Origin: Bradyrhizobium arachidis
GTDB taxonomy: Bacteria; Pseudomonadota; Alphaproteobacteria; Rhizobiales; Xanthobacteraceae
Length of the DNA: 64,000 nucleotides
Reading direction: 5' to 3'
Assembly: GCF_024758505.1 (NCBI RefSeq)
Contig: NZ_CP077970.1
Coordinates: 5,642,001-5,706,000 of the forward strand
Position 1 is the stretch's first letter. Each line of letters begins with the position of its first letter. Below the pieces are notes generated by a model. The model had not been told where the DNA came from and did no database searches. It saw only the letters and a program-made list of their open reading frames with translations. Below, one piece after another: positions 9,780 to 19,142 of this stretch. The translations under genes were made by a program, and so were the position numbers.

Positions 9780-10847
9780 ATGGGACGAAAGCGCACCAAG
9801 TCTGGCAAGATCCGGCTGGCGGAAGTCGCTGAGCTCGCTGGCGTAAGCCCCATCACTGCGTCCCGCTTTTTCAGAAATCCGGAGGCGCTGTCGGTCGCCA
9901 AGCGCGCGCGGGTCGAGAGTGCCGCCAAGGAACTGGGCTACGTGCCGAATCTCGCGGCGCGTGCGCTTGCATCGCAGCGCACGGAAGTGATCGGCGTTCT
10001 CATCCCCTCCTTGACCAACAATGTGTTCTCCGACGTGCTGCGTGGCATCTACGATGCGTCCGAAGGCAGCCGCTACTCGATCCAGCTCTCCAATACCCGC
10101 TACAGCATCCTCCAGGAGGAAAAGCTCCTGCGCCTATTTCTTGCGCAGAAGCCGGCCGGGCTGATCGTCACCGGAATCGACCAGACCGCGGAATCGCGCC
10201 TGATGCTGGAGGCCGCCGATTGTCCGATCGTGCAGATCATGGAGATCGGCCCCAATCCCGTCGACATGATGATCGGCTTTTCCCACTATGACGCAGCGCG
10301 TGCAGCCGTTGCGCATCTCTACGCGCAAGGCTGCCGTAAAATCGGATTCGTCGGCGCGCGGATGGACCCGCGGGTACAGCGGCGGCTGGACGGCTATGTG
10401 TCCGCCGTGAAGGACGCGGGGCTGTTCGACCAGCGGCTGATCGTAACGACGGGGACGCCCACCTCGGTCACGCTCGGCGGGACATTGTTCACCGACCTGC
10501 TGGCGCGCCAGCCCGACATCGACGCGGTGTTCTGCGCCAATGACGACCTTGCGCTCGGCGTGCTGTTCGAGTGCCGCAGGCGGGAGATCGCGGTGCCCGA
10601 GCAGATCGCGATCGTGGGCTTCAACGATCTCGAATTCATGGCCTCCTCCGTCCCGACTCTAACCAGCGTGCGTACCAATCGCTACGAGATGGGCAAGACC
10701 GCTGCCACAATGCTGATCGAGGCCATCGACGGACGGCGTCCCGAGCAGGCGGTTCTCGATCTCGGATTCAAGGTGATCGAGCGCCAGAGCTCGGTGTTGC
10801 GGCGTGCGGACAGCCAGCCGGCGGTTTCCGGAATGGTTGCCGGATGA
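9780..10847 (+). CDS. LacI-family transcriptional regulator of the sugar locus
   Basis: DNA-binding repressor of 355 residues. The N-terminal helix-turn-helix is IRLAEVAELAGVSPITASRF (residues 11-30), and the hinge region ends LAARALASQRTEVIGVLIPS. The periplasmic-binding-protein-like effector domain follows, with VFCANDDLALGVLFECRRR and IAIVGFNDLEFMASSVPTLT. The family responds to a sugar or sugar phosphate. It is divergent from the importer operon and co-directional with the dehydratase; palindromes on both sides suggest it regulates itself, the importer and the catabolic genes. The effector is unknown. Confidence 0.93.
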   Translation: MGRKRTKSGKIRLAEVAELAGVSPITASRFFRNPEALSVAKRARVESAAKELGYVPNLAARALASQRTEVIGVLIPSLTNNVFSDVLRGIYDASEGSRYSIQLSNTRYSILQEEKLLRLFLAQKPAGLIVTGIDQTAESRLMLEAADCPIVQIMEIGPNPVDMMIGFSHYDAARAAVAHLYAQGCRKIGFVGARMDPRVQRRLDGYVSAVKDAGLFDQRLIVTTGTPTSVTLGGTLFTDLLARQPDIDAVFCANDDLALGVLFECRRREIAVPEQIAIVGFNDLEFMASSVPTLTSVRTNRYEMGKTAATMLIEAIDGRRPEQAVLDLGFKVIERQSSVLRRADSQPAVSGMVAG

Positions 10848-10853
10848 ACAAAA

Positions 10854-10867
10854 TGATAGCGTTACCA
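10854..10867. promoter_or_regulatory. Putative LacI-family operator (O2)
   Basis: TGATAGCGTTACCA matches the upstream site TGGTAGCGCTGTCA (9724-9737) at 11 of 14 positions and shares its dyad. It begins 7 bp after the lacI stop and 176 bp before the dehydratase start, in a 195-bp gap without a gene. It is a good candidate for control of the dehydratase/SDR unit by the same LacI protein. Confidence 0.65.
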
Positions 10868-11042
10868 AGCGGCCATGACTAATATCGAACTTATGAGGAA
10901 ACGGTCCGCCGACAGGCCCGTCGCAGACACGCGCTGGCGCTGTTGGGCATCGCATAAGCCGATCGCCTGAGAGCCGAGAGCCGTTAGAGCGCAGAGCCCT
11001 TGGAGCCCAACTGTCCGCGCGTTTGCATTGCAGGAGACACCA

Positions 11043-12869
11043 ATGACAAAAAACAAAACCAACGGGCAGCACCCCGCCGCCCCCGGCAAGCGTCGGCTTC
11101 GCTCCCAGGAATGGTTCGACAATCCACATAATCCGGGCATGACCGCGCTCTATATGGAGCGCTACCTCAATTTCGGGCTCACCCGCGAGGAATTGCAGTC
11201 CGGCAAGCCGATCATCGGCATCGCGCAGACCGGCAACGACCTCTCCCCCTGCAACCGCCACCATATCGAGCTGGCCCACCGGGTCCGCGAGGGCATCCGG
11301 ATGGCCGGCGGCATCGCGATGGAATTCCCGACCCACCCGATCCAGGAGACCGGCAAGCGGCCTACCGCGGCGCTCGACCGCAACCTCGCCTATCTCGGCC
11401 TGGTCGAGATCCTGTTCGGCTATCCCCTCGACGGCGTGGTGCTGACGACCGGCTGCGACAAGACGACGCCCGCCCTCATGATGGCGGCCGCGACCGTCAA
11501 CCTGCCGGCGATCGTGCTGTCGGGTGGCCCGATGCTCAACGGCTGGCATGGCGGCGAGCGCACCGGCTCGGGCACCATCGTCTGGAAATCCCGCGAGCGG
11601 CTCGCCGCGGGCGAGATCGACTACGAAGAGTTCATGGAGATCGTGGCCTCATCGGCGCCGTCGGTCGGCCATTGCAACACCATGGGCACCGCCTCGACCA
11701 TGAACTCGCTTGCGGAGGCGCTCGGCTTCTCCCTGCCCGGCTGCGCGGCTATCCCGGCGCCGTATCGCGAGCGCGGCCAGATCGCCTATGAGACGGGCAA
11801 GCGCATCGTCGAGATGGTCTGGGAGGATCTGAAACCTTCGGACATCCTGACCCGCAAGGCGTTCGAGAACTGCATCGTGGTGAACTCGGCCATCGGCGGC
11901 TCGACCAACGCGCCGATCCACATCAACGCGCTGGCGCGCCATATCGGCGTCGAGTTGACGATCGACGACTGGCAGAAGTACGGCCATGACGTGCCGCTGC
12001 TCGTCAACCTCCAACCGGCCGGCTTCTATCTCGGCGAGGAATTCCATCGCTCCGGCGGCGTGCCGACCGTGGTGCGCGAGCTGATGAAGCACAAGCGCAT
12101 CCACGAGGACGCGCTCACCGTCAACGGCCGCGGCATCGGCGAGAACTGCGCCAACGCGTCCCAGCCCGATCAGGACGTGATCTGGGCCTACGACAAGCCG
12201 ATGGTGAAGGATGCCGGCTTCCTGGTGCTGCGCGGCAATCTATTCGATTCCGCGATCATGAAGACCTCTGTGATCTCCAAGGAGTTTCGCGACCGCTATT
12301 TGAGCAATCCCAAGGACCTCAACGCGTTCGAGGGACGCGCCATCGTATTCGAGGGACCGGAGGATTATCACGAGCGGATCGACGATCCCTCGCTCGACAT
12401 CGACGAGCGCTGCGTGCTGTTCATCCGCGGCACCGGTCCGATCGGCTATCCCGGCGGCGCCGAGGTCGTGAACATGCAGCCGCCGGCGGCGCTGATCAAA
12501 CGCGGCATCCTGTCCCTGCCCTGCATCGGCGACGGCCGGCAGTCCGGCACCTCCGGCTCGCCCTCGATCCTCAACGCCTCGCCGGAGGCCGCCGCCGATG
12601 GCGGGCTTGCGATACTCAGGACCGGCGACAAGGTACGCGTCGACCTCAACAAGGGCAGCGCCAACATCCTGATTTCGGACGACGAGGTGAAGAAGCGCCA
12701 TGCCGAGCTCAAGGCCAATGGCGGCTTCAAGCATCCGCCGAACCAGACGCCGTGGCAGGAACTCTACCGCAACACCGTCGGCCAGCAGTCGACCGGCGCC
12801 TGCATGGAGCTCGCCACGCGCTACCAGAACGTCGCCGGCACGTTTGGCGTCGCGCGGGATAACCACTGA
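11043..12869 (+). CDS. IlvD/Edd family sugar-acid dehydratase, D-xylonate dehydratase-like
   Basis: Iron-sulfur dehydratase of 608 residues from the ATG at 11043 (GGAGACACC upstream). It removes water from an aldonate to give a 2-keto-3-deoxy acid. Motifs are [36 protein letters not shown] (first cluster Cys), [11 protein letters not shown] (second Cys), [14 protein letters not shown] (third Cys), [17 protein letters not shown] and [16 protein letters not shown]. The N-terminal RSQEWFDNP and overall length resemble Caulobacter XylD-type pentonate dehydratases more than IlvD or Edd. The cluster also has KDG kinase and aldolase, so a hexonate substrate is equally possible. Confidence 0.9.
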   Translation: MTKNKTNGQHPAAPGKRRLRSQEWFDNPHNPGMTALYMERYLNFGLTREELQSGKPIIGIAQTGNDLSPCNRHHIELAHRVREGIRMAGGIAMEFPTHPIQETGKRPTAALDRNLAYLGLVEILFGYPLDGVVLTTGCDKTTPALMMAAATVNLPAIVLSGGPMLNGWHGGERTGSGTIVWKSRERLAAGEIDYEEFMEIVASSAPSVGHCNTMGTASTMNSLAEALGFSLPGCAAIPAPYRERGQIAYETGKRIVEMVWEDLKPSDILTRKAFENCIVVNSAIGGSTNAPIHINALARHIGVELTIDDWQKYGHDVPLLVNLQPAGFYLGEEFHRSGGVPTVVRELMKHKRIHEDALTVNGRGIGENCANASQPDQDVIWAYDKPMVKDAGFLVLRGNLFDSAIMKTSVISKEFRDRYLSNPKDLNAFEGRAIVFEGPEDYHERIDDPSLDIDERCVLFIRGTGPIGYPGGAEVVNMQPPAALIKRGILSLPCIGDGRQSGTSGSPSILNASPEAAADGGLAILRTGDKVRVDLNKGSANILISDDEVKKRHAELKANGGFKHPPNQTPWQELYRNTVGQQSTGACMELATRYQNVAGTFGVARDNH

Positions 12870-12873
12870 CACT

Positions 12874-13063
12874 GTCATTCCGGGGCGCGACGCAGTCGCG
12901 AGCCCGGAATCCATAACCACGCCCGCGCTTGCGGCTTGCCGCATTCGCGGCAAAACAATAGAGCGGAGCGTCTGCTCATATCATTTGCGCGAATGGCCCA
13001 AGGGCCAAGCGCGCCGGGAGTATGGATTCCGGGCCTGCGCCTTACGGCGCATCCCGAAATGAC
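12874..13063. repeat. Long intergenic inverted repeat of bradyrhizobial type
   Basis: The 190-bp element starts GTCATTCCGGGGCGCGACGC and ends GCGCATCCCGAAATGAC. The ATTCCGGG...GGAATCCAT half at 12877-12914 is mirrored by ATGGATTCCGGGC...CCCGAAATGAC at 13022-13063. It fills nearly all of the gap between the dehydratase and first SDR. Such GTCATTCCGGGG/GAATCCAT palindromes recur in intergenic DNA of Bradyrhizobium and relatives; this is a single copy here. Confidence 0.75.
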
Positions 13064-13090
13064 GACAGCAATTCAAAGGAGAACAAGAAA

Positions 13091-13822
13091 ATGGCAGATC
13101 GCCTCAAGGGAAAGCGCGCCGTCGTTACCGCGGCTGCGGCGGGCATCGGGCGCGCGTGCGCAATCGCATTCGCGCGTGAAGGCGCGACGGTGATCGCCAC
13201 CGATATCAATGAAGGCGGAATCGCCGCGCTCGCCAAGGAAGGTATCGCCGAGACGGCAAAGCTCGACGTTCGCAGCACCGCCGATGTCAACGCCTTCGCC
13301 AAGCGCATCGGCAAGATCGACATCCTGCTCAACGCGGCCGGCTTCGTGCACCACGGCACCATCCTGGAGTGCTCGGAAGAGGATTTTGATTTTTCGTTCG
13401 ACCTCAACGTCAAATCCATGCACCGGACCATCAAGGCGTTTCTGCCGGCGATGATCGCGGGCGGCGGTGGCAGCATCGTCAACATCTCGTCCTGCGCGGC
13501 GCTGCGGCCGCCGGCCAACCGCTATGTCTACAGCTCCTCAAAGGCAGCCGTTTCGCTGCTCTCGCGCGCGGTCGCGCTCGACTTCATTACCAAGGGCATC
13601 CGCTGCAACAGCATCTGCCCCGGCACCGTGGAGACGCCCTCGATGCTCGACCGCGCCGCCGCCCAGGGACCGCAGGGCAAGGAGATGTTCATCTCCCGCC
13701 AGAAGATGGGCCGGCTGGGCACCGCGGACGAAATCGCCAACATGGCCATTTACCTGGCGAGCGACGAAAGCGCGTTCACCACAGGCGTCGACCTCGTCGT
13801 TGACGGCGGCTACATGCTCTGA
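13091..13822 (+). CDS. SDR oxidoreductase, 2-keto-3-deoxy-L-fuconate dehydrogenase-like
   Basis: Classical short-chain dehydrogenase of 243 residues; the ATG at 13091 has AAGGAGAACAAGAAA upstream. The NAD-binding region is VVTAAAAGIGRACAIAFARE, followed by DVRS, NAAG, a catalytic Ser in NISS and YSSSKAAV (YxxxK). Stretches such as ILECSEEDFDFSFDLNVKSM and IRCNSICPGTVETPS resemble 2-keto-3-deoxy-L-fuconate 4-dehydrogenase and human DHRS6-type SDRs. It follows the dehydratase, so it may oxidise the 2-keto-3-deoxy product; alternatively it oxidises the free sugar. Next SDR starts 19 bp on. Confidence 0.88.
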   Translation: MADRLKGKRAVVTAAAAGIGRACAIAFAREGATVIATDINEGGIAALAKEGIAETAKLDVRSTADVNAFAKRIGKIDILLNAAGFVHHGTILECSEEDFDFSFDLNVKSMHRTIKAFLPAMIAGGGGSIVNISSCAALRPPANRYVYSSSKAAVSLLSRAVALDFITKGIRCNSICPGTVETPSMLDRAAAQGPQGKEMFISRQKMGRLGTADEIANMAIYLASDESAFTTGVDLVVDGGYML

Positions 13823-13841
13823 CGCGAAGGGATCGAAGGCC

Positions 13842-14588
13842 ATGAACAAGATCGATCTCAACGGTCGCGCGGCGGTCGTCACCGGCGGAGCCCAAGGTTT
13901 TGGCCGCGCCATCGCCGAACGTTTCGTCGCCTCGGGTGCCAAGGTCGCGATCTGGGATTTTGATACCGCGCTTGCCGAGAAGACGGCGAAGGAAATCGGC
14001 GGTGACATCCGCGCGGTCAAGGTCGACGTCAGCGACACTGCGGCGGTCGAGCAGGCGCGCGATGCGACGCTGGCCGCCTTCGGCAAGATCGACATCCTCG
14101 TCAACAATGCCGGCATCGCCGGCATCAACAAGACCGTTTGGGAGACCGATCTCGAGGAATGGCGCAAGGTGCTGCGCATCAATCTCGACGGCCCGTTCAT
14201 CTGCTGCAAGGCGATCGTACCCGTCATGCTGAAGCAGAAATACGGGCGCATCGTGAACATCGCCTCCATCGCCGGCAAGGAAGGCAATCCGAATGCGGCG
14301 CATTACTCGGCGTCAAAGGCCGGCTTGATCGCGCTGACGAAATCGCTCGGCAAGGAGCTCGCCCAGCACGACATCCTGGTCAACGCGGTGACGCCGGCCG
14401 CGGCGAAGACCGCGATCTTCGAGCAGCTCACGCAGCAGCACATCGACTTCATGCTGTCGAAGATTCCGAAGGGCCGCTTCGTGCTGGTCGAGGAACTCGC
14501 CGCGATGGTCGCATGGCTGTCGTCCGAGGATTGCGGCTTTTCAACCGGCGCCGTGTTCGACATTTCCGGCGGCCGCGCCACCTATTGA
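13842..14588 (+). CDS. SDR oxidoreductase, FabG-like sugar dehydrogenase
   Basis: Classical SDR of 248 residues beginning MNKIDLNGRAAVVTGGAQGF with the TGGAQGFGRAIAERF cofactor loop, VDVSDTAAVEQ, DILVNNAGIAG, catalytic Ser in VNIASIAG and YSASKAGLIALTKSLGKEL. IWDFDT at the end of beta-2 places Asp as the ribose-binding residue and so favours NAD. The C-terminus FDISGGRATY is family-typical. In a cluster with importer, dehydratase and KDG kinase, its likely job is oxidation of the imported sugar to its lactone. The substrate is not determinable here. Confidence 0.88.
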   Translation: MNKIDLNGRAAVVTGGAQGFGRAIAERFVASGAKVAIWDFDTALAEKTAKEIGGDIRAVKVDVSDTAAVEQARDATLAAFGKIDILVNNAGIAGINKTVWETDLEEWRKVLRINLDGPFICCKAIVPVMLKQKYGRIVNIASIAGKEGNPNAAHYSASKAGLIALTKSLGKELAQHDILVNAVTPAAAKTAIFEQLTQQHIDFMLSKIPKGRFVLVEELAAMVAWLSSEDCGFSTGAVFDISGGRATY

Positions 14589-14595
14589 GGGCGTC

Positions 14596-14988
14596 ATGAT
14601 CAGTGAAGGCGGATGTCTGTGCGGTGCCGTCAGGTACAAGGCGCAAGGTGAGCCGCTCAACGTCCGCGTCTGCCATTGCCGCAACTGCCAGAAGGCGATG
14701 GGCTCGCCGTTCTTCGCCCGCGCGCTGTTCCCGCAGACGGCGCTGACCGTCGAGGGCGAGACCGGCCGCTATCCGACGTCGGAGCGCATCGACCGCGTGT
14801 TCTGCAAGCAATGCGGCACGCGGCTGTTCTCCTGGCGGCGCGATGGCTCCGCCGCCGGTGTTGCGCTGGCAACCTTCGACGACCGCAACGCCTTTGCACC
14901 CTCCGAGCACATCTGGGTGCAGGAAAAGCTCGAGTGGCTGAAGTTCGACGACGGCCTGCCGCAGCACCCGACGACCATTCCCTCGTGA
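14596..14988 (+). CDS. GFA (glutathione-dependent formaldehyde-activating)/CENP-V family protein
   Basis: Zinc-binding protein of 130 residues with the family cysteine set: GGCLCGAVRY near residue 7, VCHCRNCQKAMGSPF near residue 27, and VFCKQCGTRLF near residue 72. The fold carries a structural zinc and often a second catalytic one. Start 8 bp after the SDR stop with GAGGGCGTC before the ATG, so it probably belongs to the same transcript. Most members have no proven reaction; formaldehyde or thiol-adduct chemistry is only a family-level guess. Confidence 0.88.
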   Translation: MISEGGCLCGAVRYKAQGEPLNVRVCHCRNCQKAMGSPFFARALFPQTALTVEGETGRYPTSERIDRVFCKQCGTRLFSWRRDGSAAGVALATFDDRNAFAPSEHIWVQEKLEWLKFDDGLPQHPTTIPS

Positions 14989-15003
14989 CCGGGCCGTGCT
15001 AAG

Positions 15004-15711
15004 GTGCCGGCGTCCGGGAATCCTTATCGCGTGAATATCACCCTTTACGATCTGTCCGTCTGGGTCTTGCCGCTGGTGATTGCCATCACCTTCCACGAGG
15101 CCGCGCACGGCTTTGTGGCGCATCAACTCGGCGACAACACAGCCTGGCAGCTCGGCCGTGTCAGCTTCAATCCCCTGCGGCATATCGACCCCTTCGGCAC
15201 CGTGCTGCTGCCGGCGATGCTGCTGTTCGCGCATTCGCCGTTCCTGTTCGGCTACGCCAAGCCGGTGCCGGTCAATTTCCGCAACCTCAACAATCCCAAG
15301 CTCGACATGGTCTGGGTGGCGCTCGCCGGTCCCGCCACCAACATCCTGCTGGCGCTCGCGGTCGCTCTCGCCTTCCACGCCCTGCCCTTCGCGCCGGCGA
15401 CTTCGGCAAAATGGATCGCCGACAATCTCAAGAACGCGCTCGTGATCAACGCGGTGCTGGCGGTCTTCAACATGATGCCGATACCGCCGCTCGACGGCGG
15501 ACGGGTTGCGGTCGGCCTCTTGCCCCGATCGCTTGCCCTGCCGCTGGCGCGGCTCGAGCCGTTCGGAATGCTGATCCTGATCGGGCTCCTGATCCTGCTG
15601 CCGCTGGCGGGTTCCCAGTTCGGTCTAAATCTTGATGTTATTTCTGCAATACTACGAACGTTGACCGGATATGTGATTCAGATGGTTCTCCTCATGACCG
15701 GCAATGCGTAG
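15004..15711 (+). CDS. Site-2 protease family (M50) intramembrane metalloprotease
   Basis: Intramembrane zinc protease, about 235 residues and four to five membrane segments. The zinc motif HEAAHGFVAHQLGD sits in the first membrane helix, and the second metal ligand region is FNMMPIPPLDGGRV near residue 157, the N/DPxPPLDG signature. The upstream GTG at 15004 gives the longest form; a GTG at 15031 starting MNITLYDLSVWVLP is equally plausible and gives about 226 residues. The short form without PDZ domain resembles FtsH-independent bacterial and archaeal S2P homologues. Substrate unknown; possibly an anti-sigma factor or a membrane protein remnant. Confidence 0.88.
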   Translation: MPASGNPYRVNITLYDLSVWVLPLVIAITFHEAAHGFVAHQLGDNTAWQLGRVSFNPLRHIDPFGTVLLPAMLLFAHSPFLFGYAKPVPVNFRNLNNPKLDMVWVALAGPATNILLALAVALAFHALPFAPATSAKWIADNLKNALVINAVLAVFNMMPIPPLDGGRVAVGLLPRSLALPLARLEPFGMLILIGLLILLPLAGSQFGLNLDVISAILRTLTGYVIQMVLLMTGNA

Positions 15712-16206
15712 TTGAAGAGACTGGATTTCGACGCCAAACCCGAAGGGCCCGAGGCCAACTTGGTCAAAGCTGCCGACATGCTGATCGCGCGACGGGCCGA
15801 CACCCGCGCCCGCGCCGATTTTGCCACCTGGAAGATGATGGCGAAGCTCAACGGCTTTTCGGCATTACCTCCAGAAGCCCAGAATTTCCTCTCCGGCTAC
15901 AAGACGCTGCTGGAACAGATGGGCGAGGACGACGCGACCGAGGCGACGATCACCGAGGTCTACAAGGCCTACTATGCCGAGATGGGCGGCGGCGGAACCC
16001 CGCCCGACGTCCGCCCGCGGACCAGCGAGCCGGTGACGGACAATGTTACCGCCTTCCGGCGGCCGGCGCCCAAGCCGAAGGCCAAGACGTCGAACCGGTT
16101 CGCGGGCACCTCGATCGGGAGTTCCGGGAAGCGGCCGCTTCCGGTGGCGCTGATTTTTGCCTGCCTGGTCGTGGTCTACGTCGCGATCCGCATGCTCTGG
16201 AAATAG
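15712..16206 (+). CDS. Hypothetical protein with C-terminal membrane anchor
   Basis: 164 residues starting at a TTG that directly follows the protease stop codon, so translation is probably coupled. The soluble N-terminal 110 residues are helical (FATWKMMAKLNGFSALPPEA, TITEVYKAYYAEM). A basic, proline-rich linker follows, then one hydrophobic segment PVALIFACLVVVYVAIRML ending WK: a tail-anchored topology with the body in the cytosol. Its pairing with an intramembrane protease invites the guess that it is a substrate or regulator, but nothing in the sequence proves it. Confidence 0.7.
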   Translation: MKRLDFDAKPEGPEANLVKAADMLIARRADTRARADFATWKMMAKLNGFSALPPEAQNFLSGYKTLLEQMGEDDATEATITEVYKAYYAEMGGGGTPPDVRPRTSEPVTDNVTAFRRPAPKPKAKTSNRFAGTSIGSSGKRPLPVALIFACLVVVYVAIRMLWK

Positions 16207-16230
16207 CCCGCGGGAGCGAGCACCCGCCGC

Positions 16231-17034
16231 TCAACCGTTCTTTTTCTTCTGCTCGTCCCTGAAGATCACCGGCAGGCGGAAGCTGAAGGTCTCCTCGGTC
16301 AGGGCGGCCGGCGGCTGGGGCACCGGGTCGGAGCGCCGGACCATCGAGATCGCCTCGCGGTCGTAGGCCTGATCGCCGGAGGATTCCGCGATCTCGACCG
16401 AAACGATATTGCCGCGGCGGTTGAGGACCACGCTCACGGTCACCGTCGCCTTGCCTTTCTTCTCCTTGGGATAGCGCAGGTGCTGCTGGAAGTAGGCGCT
16501 GATCTTGCGGCCCCATTCGGCGGTGAGCTGCAACGCGTCCTTGCCGATCCCGATCACCGGCGCCTTGGCCTTGTCGGACTCGCGCGCATCCTCGTCGAGC
16601 GATTGCCGCGCCGTCTCGAGCTGCGCATGGGACTCGTCCGAGGCCGGGGTCTCGATCGCCGCGACCTTCGGCTCCTCCTCCTGCGGCTTCTTGGAGTCGT
16701 TCTGGGTGACGATCCGGTCCGGATCCTCCGCCTCGTTCGGCCGATCCTTCGGAAGCTCGGTTTCCTTCACCTCCGCCTTCTGCTCGGTCAGTTGCGGCGA
16801 TTCCTGCGCGGCCTCGGTGTCGGGTCCGGGCGGCAGGTCGTAATCGACCACCTTGGGTGACGCCATCTCGACGGCGAACTCGGCGCCGCTCGCTCCGAGA
16901 CCTTCGTTGCCATCATTGGACGGCAAATGGGCGATCGCGAGCGCCGCACCCCCGAGATGCAGCCCAAGTGCGACCACGGCGGCGGCGATCCATAGCCGCT
17001 TGGGTGCCTTTGACTCGTGGTCGAGGTCGGTCAT
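16231..17034 (-). CDS. tonB: TonB family energy transducer
   Basis: 267-residue TonB. The N-terminal anchor [20 protein letters not shown] (residues 12-31) carries the conserved His that couples to ExbB/ExbD. A long Glu/Lys/Pro-rich periplasmic spacer follows, and the C-terminal TonB domain begins near residue 180 ([41 protein letters not shown]) with ...SDPVPQPP near the end. It spans the periplasm to energise the outer-membrane receptor of this operon. Last gene of the operon, 13 bp after exbD, and tail-to-tail with the preceding plus-strand gene. Confidence 0.93.
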   Translation of the reverse strand: MTDLDHESKAPKRLWIAAAVVALGLHLGGAALAIAHLPSNDGNEGLGASGAEFAVEMASPKVVDYDLPPGPDTEAAQESPQLTEQKAEVKETELPKDRPNEAEDPDRIVTQNDSKKPQEEEPKVAAIETPASDESHAQLETARQSLDEDARESDKAKAPVIGIGKDALQLTAEWGRKISAYFQQHLRYPKEKKGKATVTVSVVLNRRGNIVSVEIAESSGDQAYDREAISMVRRSDPVPQPPAALTEETFSFRLPVIFRDEQKKKNG

Positions 17035-17047
17035 GACAGCACGTTCT

Positions 17048-17521
<474 letters not shown>

Positions 17522-17524
17522 CGC

Positions 17525-18454
17525 CTACTCCGCCGCCGCGCGCGAATGCACGCTACCATGACTGCGGTCGAGATCCCTCGACAACAGGCGCGCCGACACG
17601 CCCGAGGCACGATTGACGAGCTCGAGATAGCCCTTCGTCAGGCGCGAGAAGTGATTGTAGATGATGACGGCCGGGATCGCCGCGACGAGACCGATTGCGG
17701 TGGCGAGCAAGGCTTCGGCGATGCCAGGCGCAACGACCGCGAGGTTCGTCGTCTGCGACTTCGAGATGCCGATGAAGCTGTTCATGATGCCCCAGACGGT
17801 GCCGAACAGGCCGACGAAGGGCGACGTCGCGCCGATGGTCGCAAGCACGCCCATGCCGATGCGGATGCGTCGCGACTCCGCGCGCACGATCTCGGCAAAG
17901 CTCGAGGCCGCGCGTTCCTTGATGCCGGCATCGCTGGAGATGCCCGCCGACATCCGCGCCTCGCGCATGGCGGCCGCGAGCAAGGACGGCAGAATGCCCT
18001 CCTTGGTGCCGAGCGCAAACTGCGCCTCCGCGAGCGACCTCGACTCCGCGATCTTCTTCAGCGCCGAACGCAGCTTGCGCTGCATGATCGACAGCTCGAT
18101 CGACTTCGCAATGAAGACGGTCCAGGTCACGAGCGAAGCGAAGGCGAGCCCGATCATAACGGCCTTCACGACGACGTCCGCCGACATGAACATCGACCAG
18201 GGCGACAGCTCCTTCATAAGGGGCGCCGTACTCGATTTCACCGATGTCGCTTCAGCCGCCGGAACCGCTGACGCGGCGACGGTCGGAGCCGGAGACGCCG
18301 CAGGCGCCGGCGCCGGATTGGCCACCGGCTGCGAGGTCACCGGCGGCGAGGCCGGAGCCGTCGTCTGCTGCTGCGCCGCAACCGGCTGCGCCAGCCACGC
18401 GGCTGCCAGCGTGATGGCTGCGACAAGGCTCGCTCGGAGGAAAATCGACTTCAT
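17525..18454 (-). CDS. exbB: Biopolymer transport protein ExbB (tonB-system MotA/TolQ/ExbB family)
   Basis: 309 residues. A cleavable-looking signal ([19 protein letters not shown]) and an Ala/Pro-rich periplasmic stretch precede the proton-channel domain, as in the long ExbB form of rhizobia and Pseudomonas. The first channel helix lies near residue 95 ([20 protein letters not shown]); the conserved MotA/TolQ/ExbB core is [20 protein letters not shown] and [20 protein letters not shown]. It overlaps the piuC stop by 4 bp, so the two are translationally coupled. Confidence 0.95.
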   Translation of the reverse strand: MKSIFLRASLVAAITLAAAWLAQPVAAQQQTTAPASPPVTSQPVANPAPAPAASPAPTVAASAVPAAEATSVKSSTAPLMKELSPWSMFMSADVVVKAVMIGLAFASLVTWTVFIAKSIELSIMQRKLRSALKKIAESRSLAEAQFALGTKEGILPSLLAAAMREARMSAGISSDAGIKERAASSFAEIVRAESRRIRIGMGVLATIGATSPFVGLFGTVWGIMNSFIGISKSQTTNLAVVAPGIAEALLATAIGLVAAIPAVIIYNHFSRLTKGYLELVNRASGVSARLLSRDLDRSHGSVHSRAAAE

Positions 18455-19140
18455 ACTTCGGCCCAGGTGCGAATGAGGTTGTGATAGATACCCGTCAATT
18501 TGACCGTTTCGGGGTCGTCGCGTCCAAGACGCCCCGCCAGCGCCTGAATGGCGGTGTCGAGGTCGAAGATCAGGCTGCGGGCTTGGTCATCCCGTATCAT
18601 GCTCTGCAACCAGAAGAAAGACGCGACCCTTGCGCCCCGCGTCACCGGCGTGACGAGGTGCAGGCTGGTCGAGGGATAAAGCACGCAGTCGCCGGCCGGC
18701 AACTTCACTTCGTGCGAACCGTAGGTGTCCTCGATCACAAGTTCGCCACCGTCGTACTCCTCCGGCTCCGCCAGGAACAGCGTGACCGAGAGGTCCGTGC
18801 GGATGCGAAGGCCGGTCAGCCGGTCACCGCGGATCGCATTGTCGACATGGAGGCCGAAATGGTGCCCGCCGCTCGCCACGTAGCGGTTGAACAGCGGCGG
18901 GAAGATCTGCAGCGGGATCGCCGCCGACAGGAACTGCGGGTTCGACGTCAGCGCCGAGATGATGCGATTGCCGAGTTTTCGCGCGACCTCGCCATCGGGC
19001 GGCAACTGCTCGTTCCGTTTGACCATGGCCGACTGCGCGCCGGCCGTGGAACGGCCGTCCTCCCACTCGCTCGCATCCATGATGCGGCGGAACTCCGCCA
19101 CATCTTGTTTGCTCAGGACGCCGGGCACGCAGGTCAGCAT
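18451..19140 (-). CDS. piuC: PiuC-type Fe(II)/2-oxoglutarate-dependent PKHD hydroxylase
   Basis: 229-residue Fe(II)-dependent dioxygenase commonly coded beside TonB-dependent siderophore receptors. Iron ligands are in [13 protein letters not shown] (HxD, near residues 96-98) and [16 protein letters not shown] (distal His, then the 2-oxoglutarate Arg). The N-terminus [18 protein letters not shown] and [20 protein letters not shown] are typical. Role: cytosolic hydroxylase linked to iron acquisition, exact substrate unproved in the family. It begins 2 bp after the receptor stop and overlaps exbB by 4 bp, so it is clearly in this operon. Confidence 0.93.
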   Translation of the reverse strand: MLTCVPGVLSKQDVAEFRRIMDASEWEDGRSTAGAQSAMVKRNEQLPPDGEVARKLGNRIISALTSNPQFLSAAIPLQIFPPLFNRYVASGGHHFGLHVDNAIRGDRLTGLRIRTDLSVTLFLAEPEEYDGGELVIEDTYGSHEVKLPAGDCVLYPSTSLHLVTPVTRGARVASFFWLQSMIRDDQARSLIFDLDTAIQALAGRLGRDDPETVKLTGIYHNLIRTWAEV

Positions 19141-19142
19141 GA

